The translations under genes and the position numbers were made by a program. Of a DNA stretch of 64,000 bases, positions 23,716 to 36,345 are shown piece by piece. How positions within the stretch are numbered: position 1 is the stretch's first letter; each line of letters starts with the position of its first letter. Source of the DNA: Opisthocomus hoazin (Eukaryota > Chordata > Aves > Opisthocomiformes > Opisthocomidae); assembly GCF_030867145.1 (NCBI RefSeq), contig NC_134418.1:1980802-2044801 (forward strand), given 5' to 3'. Below the pieces are notes generated by a model. That model saw nothing but the letters and a program-made list of their open reading frames with translations. It was not told the DNA's origin and made no database searches.

Positions 23716-24400
23716 CCGCTCCATCTCAGTGCTGTGATCGTGGGTACCACCAGCCAGTCCCGTTGGCCACAGGGCCACACCAAGGCCGATGTTCAACTGA
23801 TGATCCACCACCACCTTCAATTCTTTTCAGGTCCCTGCCGTCTAGGATAAAATTTTCCGTTCCGTAAGGAAAGCGACATTCTTTGTCCCTGGGCACATGG
23901 CATTTGGTCACCTTCACATGAATATTCATTTCTTGCGTCTGGCTCACCGGGCAGTCTGGGACTGGCCCTTGCTGTTTGCAGCCACACCAACTTTGTACCG
24001 TTGGAAAGCCTGTCCACAAGAGGTTCCATAACCATGCTGAATTCGTATTGTTCTAAATTATTAATAAAATCATCGTGCAGCACCAACACAAACGCGTCAA
24101 AGAAGTCTGTTAGCAGCTCATAACAAACTCGTTGAAAAATGATACTGAGCTGGCCTGACAGAGCCCATTTCCCTTAAAACCGTGCTGGCTGACGTTAACT
24201 CATTTATGTTCCCTGAATTTCCTACCAACAAAGTTCCAGATAATTGTTTTTTAGGGGACTAGCAGCCTGATGGAGCTTTAATAACTCTCCCCTGTAACTA
24301 CTGACCTCTCATCAGCATTCTCCAGTCCTCCAGAGCTTTTTTAGTGTTCCGAAACTTGCTAAAAAAATCAATGTGATGGGTCAGAAACCTTGAGCAGCCT
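23716..24400 (-). mobile_element. Possible older internal CR1 continuation, heavily decayed
   Basis: The stretch following the previous copy contains AAAACCGTGCTGGCTGACG and TCAAAGAAGTCTGTTAGCAG, which resemble internal CR1 sequence as I remember it. No frame survives. It could be an extension of the 23096 copy or a separate insertion. Confidence 0.35.
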
Positions 24401-24705
24401 CCACCCAGCCTCGCGTGCAGGTTGCCTGGCTCTGTCTGCCTCCGTCGGCAACTGCACGGTGGCCCCGTCACTGCCATAGGGAAAAGTCGTCATCGCTGCT
24501 GACAAATTGCTGTGACACCTGGGATCTTCCCAAATTCAGGACCAGGTCTCATTCTGCCATTTCACTAGAGAGGTGCCACCATCAGAACTGCTTTCATTGT
24601 GTTTTTAAACCTTAACAATCTGTTTCTTATTGCGCTTATTTTGGTTTTTCGTGTTGTGCTGCTACTTGGCTGAGGGGTTTTCAATGTCCCCTGGCTTCTC
24701 AGAAA

Positions 24706-25411
24706 CACAGAGTCACAGAATGGTAGGGGTTGGCAGGGACCTCTGGGGGTCCCCCAGCCCAACCCCCTGCCCAAGCAGGGTCACCCAGAGCAGGCTGCAC
24801 AGCACCGCAGCCAGGAGGGGCTGGAATATCTCCAGAGAAGGAGACTCCACAGCCTCCCTGGGCAGCCTGGGCCAGGGCTCCGTCACCCTCAGAGGGAAGA
24901 AGTTCTTCCTCATCTTCAGCTGGAGCTTCCTCTGCTTCAGTTTGTGCCCGTTGCCCCTTGTCCTGTCGCTGGGCACCACTGGAAAGAGTCTGGCCCCATC
25001 CTCCTGACACCCACCCTGCAGATATTTAGAGGCATTTCGAAGGTCCCCTCTCAGCCTTCTCTTCTCCAGGCTGAACAAGCCCAGCTCCCTCAGCCTCTCC
25101 TCGTAGCAGAGAAGCTCCAGTCCCCTCCTCATCCTCGTAGCCCTGCGCTGGACTCTCTCCAGTAGCTCCTCATCTTTCTTAAACTGGGGAGCCCAGAATT
25201 GGACACAGGACTCCAGATGGGGCCTCCCCAGGGCAGAGCAGAGGGGCAGGAGAACCTCCCTCGCCCTGCTGCCCACACTCCTCCTCATGCACCCCAGGAT
25301 CCCATTGGCCTTCTTGGCACCCAGGGCACGCTGCTGGCTCATGGTCACCCTGTCGACCCCCAGCACTCCCAGTCCCTCTCCACAGAGCTGCTCTCCAGCA
25401 GGTCCGCCCCA
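24706..25411 (-). mobile_element. CR1 LINE, minus-strand copy with 217-codon open frame
   Basis: The copy runs from CACAGAGTCACAGAATGG to CAGCAGGTCCGCCCC, where unique AAGCGCTTCC follows. The ORF2 frame 24713-25366 is open for 217 codons, ending [20 protein letters not shown] and a short tail. Confidence 0.94.
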
Positions 25412-26218
25412 AGCGCTTCCTTACCTGCCCCCCCCTGGCTGCTGGCTTCTTCCCCTTCCAGTTGCTCTTCTGACCGCACCTGTATTCAGATAACAACAGG
25501 CCGGCACGATGCCAGGCTACTCTGATATTTGGTCTCACCAGTGTCATTGAGAAAAACATTTCAGAGCACAATGAGGTGGCCAGCAAATGGATCCAGGAAT
25601 GAAAAGCAGAAAGAAAGGAACAGACAAGGCAGGTTGCTGTTGACCTGGAAGACCGGCTCCTCCAGGGACCTGGGGGAACCGTCCTCCCCGTTGTTGGACA
25701 CTCAGATGATCTCAAGCAACCTCTGCGGGCAGGTCGCTTACTCTGAAGTGGTTCTGGAGTCCTGGAGCCCCTGTAGCTGCCTCCATGCTCTCCTCCTGCA
25801 TCCCCCGCCTCTGCCCGCTCCCCACCTCTCCCTTTTGCCCTCACCAAACCCCTTTGGCCATAACCCCGCTCTCAGCCGGGCTGGGCGACCTCACCATTCC
25901 CTTTCTTCCACCCAGTCCCTTGGAGTCAGACAAGGAAAGGCGCACGGTGTTGCTGAAGCAACAGGAACAGGCTGGGTGCTGACTAAGCACACCGGGGAGC
26001 CGATCCTGTTTGCTCTGGGTGTGCAGCAGCCCCGTTTCCTTCGTAAACGCTGACCTTTAGCACCCTCCGCTTCAGCCCCAGGGGAACAAATAAATCCCTG
26101 CTGCCTGGAGAGGTGCCCACATTTCAGTTATCCCTCTGCCACCTTCTGCATTTTTGCCAGGGATTTTGCCAGCTGAAAGCACCCCACGTGCACCCATGAA
26201 ATGCAATCGTGTCCTTTC
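25412..26218. other. Intergenic unique sequence
   Basis: Nothing recognised. The 174-codon plus frame at 25529 has no family resemblance. Confidence 0.45.
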
Positions 26219-26872
26219 GGGTGACCATGAGCCAGCAGCGTGCCCTGGGTGCCAAGAAGGGCAATGGGATCCTGGGGTGCATGAGGAGGAGTGTGGGCAG
26301 CAGGGCGAGGGAGGTTCTCCTTCCCCTCTGCTCTGCCTTAGTGAGGCCCCATCTGGAGTCCTGTGTCCAGTGCTGGGCTCCCCAGTTCAAGAAAGACGAG
26401 GAGCTACTGGAGAGAGGAGAGTCCAGCGGAGGGCTACGAGGATGAGGAGGGGACTGGAGCATCTCTCCTACGAGGAGAGGCTGAGGGAGCTGGGCTTGTT
26501 CAGCCTGGAGAAGAGAAGGCTGAGAGGGGACCTTCGAAATGCCCCTAAATATCTGCAGGGTGGGGGTCAGGAGGACGGGGCCAGACTCTTTCCAGTGGTG
26601 CCCAGCGACAGGACAAGGGGCAACAGGCACAAACTGAAGCAGAGGAAGCTCCAGCTGAAGATGAGGAAGAACTTCTTCCCTCTGAGGGTGCCGGAGCCCT
26701 GGCCCAGGCTGCCCAGGGAGGCTGTGGAGTCTCCTTCTCTGGAGATATTCCAGCCCCGCCTGGCCGCGGTGCTGTGCAGCCTGCTGTGGGTGACCCTGCT
26801 TGGGCAGGGGCTTGGGCTGGGTGACCCCCAGAGGGCCCTGCCAACCCCCAACATTCCGTGATTCTGTGATTC
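26219..26872 (+). mobile_element. CR1 LINE, plus-strand copy carrying a GAGAG duplication
   Basis: The copy begins GTGACCATGAGCCAGCAGCG and ends CATTCCGTGATTCTGTGATT. Near 26410-26420 it reads GGAGAGAGGAGAGTCCAGC where other copies read GGAGAGAGTCCAGC, a 5-base insertion that shifts the ORF2 frame. The same insertion is in the copy at 29815-30327. Confidence 0.93.
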
Positions 26873-27984
26873 CTTCCCAGGGGGAGAGCTCGGGGCTTGG
26901 CTGCCCTTCCGCAGAGTGAGGGGAAAGGGCTGCAGCTGGAGTGGAGAGGCAGGGCGAGCGAGGAGCCACGGGGAGCCGGGCTGGCAGCTCCTGGCTGTAG
27001 CAGGGTGGGAGAAGCGCTGTCAGCAGCTGCAGCTTCTGAGACGGGCCGCGGCTCCCTCCAAGATGATTGCCACCATCCCACACTTTGATGCCACCCACAG
27101 ACCTGGCTCTGCGTGGTTTCTTGCCCCCGGGTGCATCCATCCATGTGTGTTGGTAACCACAAAACAATCCAGTCTTCCACACGTATTTACAGAGGATAAA
27201 TCCCCATTTTCCAGCCACCAGGCTCTGTGCTTAAAATCCTGTTCTGCTTCACATTTCAAGACTGAAATAAATTTTCAAGTCTCTCTGGCTTTATGACACT
27301 GTTCCCCAAATCCCTGCTTGGGACGCACTTTGATGCTTCTAATCGTGACTTTTGTTTTCTCGTGCATTTTATTCTACCTTTTTATCTGAATACAGGAATT
27401 CAATAGCTCGGACAGACTGAAACAGTGGCGAGATGGACTTCAGCCACAGAGTTTTGGCTTTCAACCTTTGTGAAGGATTTTTCAGATCTGAGTTTCTGGT
27501 TTAATTAAATACAGGGACGGGGTTCTTTGGTGGCAATGCTGGGGTGAGGATCTTTTGGCGGGCTGAACTGGGATTTCTAAAGCCCTGCTAAATCCTACAT
27601 GGCATGGCATAGCTTCATCTAGACAGGATTTGGACACCAAAGAGGTGGATCCCCACCTGAGGTTCGGGGCTGCTCCGTAGCTCAGGGCTGATGAGCTGAG
27701 CTGGGAAGCCCGTGCTGGCAGGGAGCATTGCGGTGGAGGACAGGGATGGTCTCTCCATCTGTATTTTGAAGCAGAGGGACAAAGGCATTCACCCTTAGGC
27801 TTGGGCACCGCTGATGTATTTCTACTCCACGTGGATCAGGAAGCAGTTAGCACCTCTGCGAGCGTTGAGTTCTGCTCTCTGCCGCAGCTTGGGGCTGCGT
27901 GGCTCACCCACGGCAGCAGCAGAAGGGGTCATCACTGACGAGCAGGAGGGAGAGCCGACCTCCCAGCCCATGACGAGGGGAGAT
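26873..27984. other. Intergenic unique sequence
   Basis: No gene or repeat recognised. Confidence 0.45.
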
Positions 27985-28512
27985 CACAGAATCACAGAAT
28001 GGTCAGGGTTGGCAGGGACCTCTGTGGGTCCCCCAGCCCAACCCCCTGCCCAAGCAGGGTCACCCACAGCAGGCTGCACAGCACCGCGGCCAGGCGGGGC
28101 TGGAATATCTCCAGAGAAGGAGACTCCACAGCCTCCCTGGGCAGCCTGGGCCAGGGCTCCGGCACCCTCAGAGGGAAGAAGTTCTTCCTTATCTTCAGCT
28201 GGAGCTTCCTCTGCTCCAGTTTGTGCCCATTGCCCCTTGTCCTGTCGCTGGGCACCACTGGAAAGAGTCTGGCCCCGTCCTCCTGACCCCCACCCTGCAG
28301 ATATTTAGAGGCATTTCGAAGGTCCCCTCGCAGCCTTCTCTTCTCCAGGCTGAACAAGCCCAGCTCCCTCAGCCTCTCCTCGTAGCAGAGATGCTCCAGT
28401 CCCCTCCTCATCCTCGTAGCCCTGCGCTGGACTCTCTCCAGTAGCTCCTCATCTTTCTTGAACTGGGGAGCCCAGCACTGGACACAGGACTCCAGATGAG
28501 GCCTCACTAGGG
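27985..28512 (-). mobile_element. CR1 LINE, minus-strand copy
   Basis: The copy starts CACAGAATCACAGAATGGTC and is truncated at GATGAGGCCTCACTAGGG. The ORF2 frame 27992-28507 is open for its whole length (171 codons). Confidence 0.93.
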
Positions 28513-29584
28513 GAGATCTCCTCTCCTCACGCTCGCCTTCACATCACGGGTAGGTGCAGGAGCGAGGTTCCCGCTGTGCTCCTCAGCCCATCCTCGTTAT
28601 CCTCACTACCAGGACACCCAGCCAGACAGCAGCCCCGCTGCATGGAGCAAGCGATCTGCTGGCATCCGGAGGCATCTTGTCCTTAGGAGGTCACACAATT
28701 AGCTGCTGAACATGACGAGATCCTGCAGCTGGGGTGACCTTTGGGCTACGAAAAACAACAAGCAGCGCTCGGGAGCGAAACCGCAGCCCTCCCTTCTAGC
28801 AGCCCGTGGGTCGTCATGGCAATGATGACTGCAGCCAGGGCCACCTTGTATGACTCGAAGCCCTGCCCTTCTAGGGTGGCAACGCCGAGCAGAAATACCC
28901 AGGGCTCTTCCTGAAAGCTGTTGTCAACAGCCCTTTGCAGAAGGAATTCAGCGCTTCCTCTCCAACACGCATGAGCCCGGGCAGGGTTACGGCAGCTGCT
29001 GCTCAGTACCAGCCCCACGGCATTCCCACCACCTCTGCTGCACGGCGGGGTGGGTTTCCCCCCCTGGAAGCCCTTCTGCCTTCCCCTGGGTTTGTGGGAG
29101 CCCTGTTATACCCCTCAGAAGCTGCTGAGAGCGTCGCAAACACACACACACAATAGCCCAGCGCCAACAGGATCCGTGCTGCAGTGAAAAAAGCGGCTTG
29201 GGTGGCTTCTCCGGATAAATCCTACAGGTACAATCTCAAACGATGGATAATTTGGGTCATTCTGGTAATACACCAGTAGATATTTAAAATCAGCACTGCT
29301 GAGAGAAATCCACTCCCCTGGCACTTCTCTGCTGCCTTGCACCGGTGACTCTCCCTCGCCCCGCACTGCGCTGCGCAGGACAGCCTGGCCTGGGAAGCAG
29401 AACTTTGCTTCTTGGAAGCTTTGAGCTGTCCATGAAGGCTAAAGGAGACCCCCGGGACAACCGAGAGAACGCCAGCACCCAGCCCCTCTGACACTGCTCT
29501 GAACCCCCCCCGGCATCGGCTGGCGTCACAGATCGGTGACTCCAGCACAACTGACTCCGGGGACATCTCGATCGATAGACGAGC
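28513..29584. other. Intergenic unique sequence with a short CA run
   Basis: Nothing recognised beyond a (CA)n run of about 12 bases at 29140-29152. Confidence 0.45.
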
Positions 29585-29812
29585 AGCAAGAATGCTGCAA
29601 AAATAGAGTTGCTTGGCTGAGTATTGCTATGATTAATAATTGGTGTAGGGGGGTGTTAGTGATTAGTCAAACTGTGTTGTACCTGTATGCGTGAAGGGTG
29701 CAAGAACCCCGTGTAAAACCACACTTGGGGTGCCCCAGTTTGGCTGGGACACCTCGTGTCCCAGTGTGAATAAATATTTACTCTCATAGTTTGTGTTGCA
29801 GCCTCTTTCCTT
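29585..29812 (+). mobile_element. Possible LTR fragment (R-U5-like end)
   Basis: The block ends with GTCCCAGTGTGAATAAATAT, then a T-rich stretch and GTGTTGCAGCCTC. It thus has a polyadenylation signal followed closely by a T/G-rich end, the arrangement seen at avian LTR ends. GGTGCCCCAGTTTGGCTGGG also resembles avian ERV LTRs as I recall them. No internal retroviral sequence is attached. It directly abuts the next CR1, and the left boundary is uncertain. Confidence 0.4.
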
Positions 29813-29814
29813 GG

Positions 29815-30327
29815 TCACAGAATCACAGAATCACAGAATGGTGGGGTAGGAAGGGACCTCTGGGGGTCACCCAGCCCAACCCCCTGCCCAAGCAGGGTCA
29901 CCCACAGCAGGCTGCACAGCACCACGTACAGGCAGGGCTGGAATATCTCCAGAGAAGGAGACTCCACAGCCTCCCTGGGCAGCCTGGGCCAGGGCTCCGT
30001 CACCCTCAGAGGGAAGAAGTTCTTCCTCATCTTCAGCTGGAGCTTCCTCGGCTTCAGTTTGTGCCCCTTGCCCCTTGTCCTGTCGCTGGGCACCACTGGA
30101 AAGAGTCTGGCCCCGTCCTCCTGACCCCCACCCTGCAGATATTTAGAGGCATTTCGAAGGTCCCTTCTCAGCCTTCTCTTCTCCAGGCTGAACAAGCCCA
30201 GCCTCCCTCAGCCTCTCCTCGTAGCAGAGATGCTCCAGTCCCCTCCTCATCCTCGTAGCCCTCCGCTGGACTCTCCTCTCTCCAGTAGCTCCTCATCTTT
30301 CTTGAACTGGGGACCCCAGAACTGGTC
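29815..30327 (-). mobile_element. CR1 LINE, minus-strand copy with the GAGAG duplication
   Basis: Three octamer units (CACAGAATCACAGAATCA and on) open the copy, which is truncated near 30327 at CCCCAGAACTGGTCAGC. At 30272-30285 it carries the reverse complement of the 5-base insertion present at 26410-26420. An extra C near 30203 (CCCAGCCTCCCTC) adds a second frame break. Confidence 0.93.
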
Positions 30328-31873
30328 AGCACGGGCCAGTTGTGTATTTTTGTAGCACCCATCAGGAGAGGTTTGCTCTCCCGGGATGGGGAATTTCGAT
30401 GTCATTCCACTCCCTCTGCCCCCCACAGATCTCCCCCCACAGCGGCTGAACCCGGCCATACAAAATATTTAGATTTACACCAAGATACAAGTTCCCCATC
30501 AGCAACAGGGATGGGATTTTGCTGTAAAGCAAGGAAAATATGTGAGTGCAGCCGCTAAAGAAGCGATGCTGTTGGCACTGATGAAGCAGAGGAAGAAGTC
30601 ACCGATAACGAATCCGCCCGCCCAAGGTCGAGGCAGACACCCACGCCGGCAAAACGCAGCGTCTGCCCTCGGTAAATGAAATGTCTGAGCCCAGACAGCA
30701 GACACAGCAGGGAGACGTCCCCGCGGAGCGGGCAGCGAGGGAAAAAGCCAGGAGTTATTGTGCCTTTTCTACGGGCAGCTGTGGCTGTCGGGGCTCGGAC
30801 GCGTCGGGAGGTGACGTGGCTTCGCTCAGCTGCGCAACAGCAGCACCGTGAGCCCGGGAAATCCTTTATTTGGCTGAGGCTGCGATGGCAGGGAGCCAAA
30901 AAGAGACATCCCATAGCCCTCAATTTGCCTGAATTTGCATGGTGTGAGGCGCATCCTTGGCCCAAGCCTGTTGGTTCCCCGAGGAGCACAAAGGGGACAA
31001 TCAGACACCAGGAGGTATCTTCTGGATTTGTAATTTTTCTTCAGCTCTGCCCTCCAGTCCCAACTCTGGGCTGGTTTGGTCACCAGTCCCTCCCTCTGAT
31101 TTTTCATTTTTAGTGAATATCAGCACAAGCAACCTCTATCAGCCATAAAAACCTGCTTCCCAGACCCCCACTCCTACTTCTGCACCCTTCCATGTCGCCC
31201 GGTAACAGGTCGGATGGACGAAATGGTCTGCTGGAAGGGAAGCCCAGCAGCATGATGGCCACTTCCAGATGTCCCAGTCCTGCGTCGAACACAGCTCTGC
31301 GGGACGGGCTGCGGTGCCAGGCTGGGAGCCGGGGCAAGAAGCCTGGTGGATGCAGGAAATCGGAGCTGCCAAAATGGGAAGGGGGGAACTGGCAGCCACT
31401 AAAGCAAGTTCTGCCATCAGGAAGCTACTTGTGAAAAAAATACACGTTTGCTGTCTTATTTTTTTTTGCTGATGATCTTAATTTTACCGAATGTGTAAGA
31501 TTTGCTTTAGCAAAACAAATATCACTCTTGGGTTTTTGCCATGCCATGAATTTTTAATGCTTTATTAGAACGCTGGAGGGTTTCAGCCCAGTTTGCGACT
31601 GCTTAGCAGAGCAAAACTCCGCTTCGTTACCTGCTCGCGCACCGCGGAGGCCGTCGGTCCTCAGGGTTTGACAGCTGGGAAACCAAACCCAGCCGCCAGC
31701 TAATTCCACGCAGAGCAGGGACCCCTTGCAAAAACCCTCTTTGGAAGTAGTCTGCAGCCTCACACGCAAAGATATTGATTTTTTAAAAAAGGGGTTTAGG
31801 ATCCTGTTGTGGGCTTGCGTGGTGAGGTTTTGGTAGCGGGGGGGCTGTAGGGGTGGCTTCTGTGAGAAGAATC
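30328..31873. other. Intergenic unique sequence, about 1.5 kb
   Basis: No gene, tandem repeat or transposon recognised. Confidence 0.45.
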
Positions 31874-32052
31874 ATCACAGAATCATAGGTTGGAAAGGAC
31901 CTCTAAGATCATTGAGTCCAACCATCCACCCAACAACACCATGCCTGCTAAACCATGTCCCCAAGTGCCACATCCACACGTTTTTTGAACCCCTCCAGGG
32001 ATGGGGACTCCACCACCTCCCTGGGCAGCCTGGTCCAAGGCCTGACCACTAA
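31874..32052 (-). mobile_element. CR1 LINE, older subfamily fragment interrupted by an LTR
   Basis: The fragment runs from CACAGAATCATAGGTTGG to GGCCTGACCACT. At that point the related copy at 19608 continues with its own sequence (GGAAGAGTGGTCAGG in reverse), but here the LTR starts. The LTR may therefore have inserted into this CR1. I do not see the CR1 resume on the other side. Confidence 0.85.
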
Positions 32053-32053
32053 G

Positions 32054-33122
32054 CTGTGAGAAGCTTCCACCATGTCTGACAAAGCCAGTGCCAGCCGGCT
32101 CTAAGACGGACCTGCTGCTGGCCAAGGCCAAGGCTATCAGTGATAGTGCTAGCACCGCTGTGATAACGTATTTAAGAAGGGGAAGAAAAAAACCTGTGGT
32201 GAAACGGCAGTGAGGAGAGAGGAGTGCGATGGTGTGAGAGAAACAACTCTGCAGACACTAAGGTTGGTGAAGAAGGAGGCGGAGGAGGTGCTTGAGATGT
32301 TGGAGCAGAGAGTCTTGCATTGCAGCTCATGATGAAGACCATGGTGAGGCAGGTTCTCTCCCTGCAGCCCGTGGAGGTCCACGGTGGAGCAGATCTCCAC
32401 CTGTAGCCTGTGGAAGACCCCACGCTGGAGCAGGTGGATGCCTGAAGGATGCCGTGACCCCGTGGGGAGCTCCACGCTGGAGTAGGCTCCTGCCAGGACC
32501 TGTGGACCCTGGAGAGTGGAGCCCACGCTGGAGCAGGTTTACTGGCAGGGCTTGTGACCCCGTGGGGGACCCACGCTGGAGCAGCCTGTTCTTGAAAGAC
32601 TTCACCCCCGGGGAAGGATCCACACTGGGGCAGTTCATGAAGAGCTGCAGCCCGTGGGAAGGACTCACCTTGGAAAAGTCTGTGGAGAGCTGTCTCCCGT
32701 GAGGGGACCTCATGCTGGAGCAGGGGAAGAGTACGAGGAGTCCTCCCCCTGAGGAGGAAGGAGCAGCAGAGACAACGTGTGATGAACTGACCATAACCCC
32801 CATTCCCCGTCCCCCTGCGCCGCTCGGGGAGGGGAGGGAGAGAAACGGGAGTGAAGCTGAGCCCAGGAAGAAGGGAGGGGTGGGGGAAGATGTTAAAGAT
32901 CTGGTTTTATTTCTCATTATCCTACTCTGATTTGTCTGGTGATGAATTAAACTCCCTTTTCTCCCCAAGTTCAGTGTGTTTTGCCCGTGACGGTAACTGG
33001 TGAGTGATCTCTCCCTGTCCCCACCTCGACCCTCGACCCTTTCATCTTATTCCCTCTCCCCTGTCCAGCTGAGGAGTGGGACAGAGCCGTTTTGGGGGCA
33101 CCTGGCGTTTATCCAGACCAAA
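32054..33122 (+). mobile_element. Solo LTR of an avian endogenous retrovirus
   Basis: The block starts TGTGAGAAGCTTCCACC. It has a TATA-like GATAACGTATTTAAG at about 32162-32176, a central field of diverged tandem units, an ATTAAA polyadenylation signal at 32946-32951, and an end of CTGTCCAGCTGAGGAGTGGG then GGGCACCTGGCGTTTATCC. I recognise this as a common avian ERV LTR type but cannot name the family. No gag, pol or env lies beside it, so it is a solo LTR. It carries no protein-coding gene. Its right end is about 480 bp upstream of the SPR start codon. Target-site duplications could not be fixed by eye. Confidence 0.75.
32340..32730 (+). repeat. Diverged tandem units of about 55-60 bp inside the LTR
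   Basis: The phrase CACGCTGGAGCAG, with variants, recurs about seven times, each after a CCCGTGG-type segment. The copies are diverged, so the amplification predates or belongs to the LTR family itself. Confidence 0.75.
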
Positions 33123-33379
33123 CCAAAACAGATCCCTCTTTGGGGGCTTTGGCTACCTAATTAATTACGGGTGCTGAGTGCCAGGTGGTGATGGCAGAGG
33201 AGAAAGGTGGGCGAAGGCGGTCAGCGTGCGGCCCCAGAGGAGAGCGGCGGCGGCAGGCAGGCAGCAAAGCACTAAGGCTGGGGGTGGATTTACACCGGCG
33301 CTGGGAAAAAAATGTATCGGGGGGGCAATAAACAAAAAAAAATTATTAGAAAAATATGTATTGAAAAACGCATTGGAGA
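33123..33379. other. Spacer between the LTR and the SPR CpG island
   Basis: Unique sequence. This is the space in which proximal SPR regulatory DNA upstream of the CpG island would have to lie. Confidence 0.4.
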
Positions 33380-33611
33380 AGAACCCGCGCGGGGGAGAGG
33401 CAGGGCGCCCCGCGGCCGCTGGGGGGCGCGCCGCTCTAGGCCACGCCCACCCAGCCCTCACCCGCTGGCCGAGGCGGCGGCGGCGACCAATCGGTGGCGG
33501 CGCGTTCGGAGCGGCCATTCACAAAGAGGCGGCGGGGGTGGGAAGGAAATGAATGGGGCGGGTCACGTGGGGGGGCGCGGCGCCACGCCCCCGCCTCCGT
33601 TCATGGCCGGC

Positions 33612-35331
<1,720 letters not shown>

Positions 35332-36298
35332 GTTACTCTCGCCTCCTCCTTTGCCTCCCTGCTTTGCTTTCTGCTTCAGTCCGCCGAGCTGCGTCTCGGC
35401 TGCCTCCAGAGTGTTTGGTGACCTTGCCTGAGTCCTGGGTGCTGTGCGGCTCTCAAGAGGAGACCTCTGGGTGCCTTATAAACACTCCTCGTGCCGCGTT
35501 GGGCGTGGGGGGAGGTTACTGCTTCGCTGAGCCCTCCTGAGGACCCGCCGGCAGGAGTGGGGATTTCTCAGCTGCTGGCGATGGAGGAGCAGAGGTGGCT
35601 TTTCCAAGGGAACGGGCACAGAATTCTTAAAGCTGTCCTGTGCAGGGGGGTGTGCGAGCCAAGGAGGTGCTGGAGCATGCGAGGCCAGGTCAGAAAGCCA
35701 CCCCAGAAGGTCTCCAAGAAGCCAGCAGTAGGGTTAGAGCCAAGCATCCCTGTGCCCGTCCCGTTTGCCCGCAGGAGCTGCGTGCTCAGCACCTGAACAA
35801 GTCACCAAAAGGCAAAAGAGCCATTCCTGGGGCCGGCAGAGGTGGCTGTCACCCCAGAGCCCTGACTCTTCGTCCCCCATCTCACCAGTGGCTTGTCTGG
35901 GACTCTCCTGCAGCTCTGGGATCATCTCTGTGCCAGTTCTGTGCGTTGAGATGTGGAGCAAAGCCTGTCCCGGTGCTTTTTGCACAAAGGCAGTGGGTCA
36001 GCAGGAAGGGGAGCTGGCCATGGAGGGGATGTGACGTTGTGGGTGCCTGGCTGGGGTCTGTGGGGCCTGGCTTGCGTGAACCTGTGCGCAAGCGCAGCGT
36101 GGGCTAGAGCAGATCTGAGACGCAGCCCTGAGTTCGTGCCGTGCTCCTGTGTGCAGGTTCCGGGCCCGAGCCTGGATCTGGGGCTTCAGCCCCTCCTGCA
36201 TTCTTCTTTTAATTATTTGTGGGGTTTTATCCTCATTTTTTCATCAGGTTCCAGGAAGCGTGGGCCCTTACAGGCTTGCCCTTCTAGCAAGCAGCTGA
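35332..36298 (+). other. SPR 3' UTR and downstream sequence
   Basis: No further coding sequence. Likely SPR 3' UTR at its left part, of unknown extent. Confidence 0.45.
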
Positions 36299-36345
36299 TC
36301 ACAGAATCAGAATGGTAGGGGTTGGAAGGGACCTCTGTGATCTGC
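36299..36345 (-). mobile_element. CR1 LINE, minimal 3' end
   Basis: Only about 45 bp match: ATCACAGAATCAGAATGG followed by GGTTGGAAGGGACCTCTGTG. This is an extreme 5' truncation. Confidence 0.7.

Noticed and set aside
33312-33611. Extension of the SPR frame upstream to 33312
   Set aside because: The frame is open, but the peptide is unlike SPR. The start at 33612 has a strong context and matches the human N-terminus.
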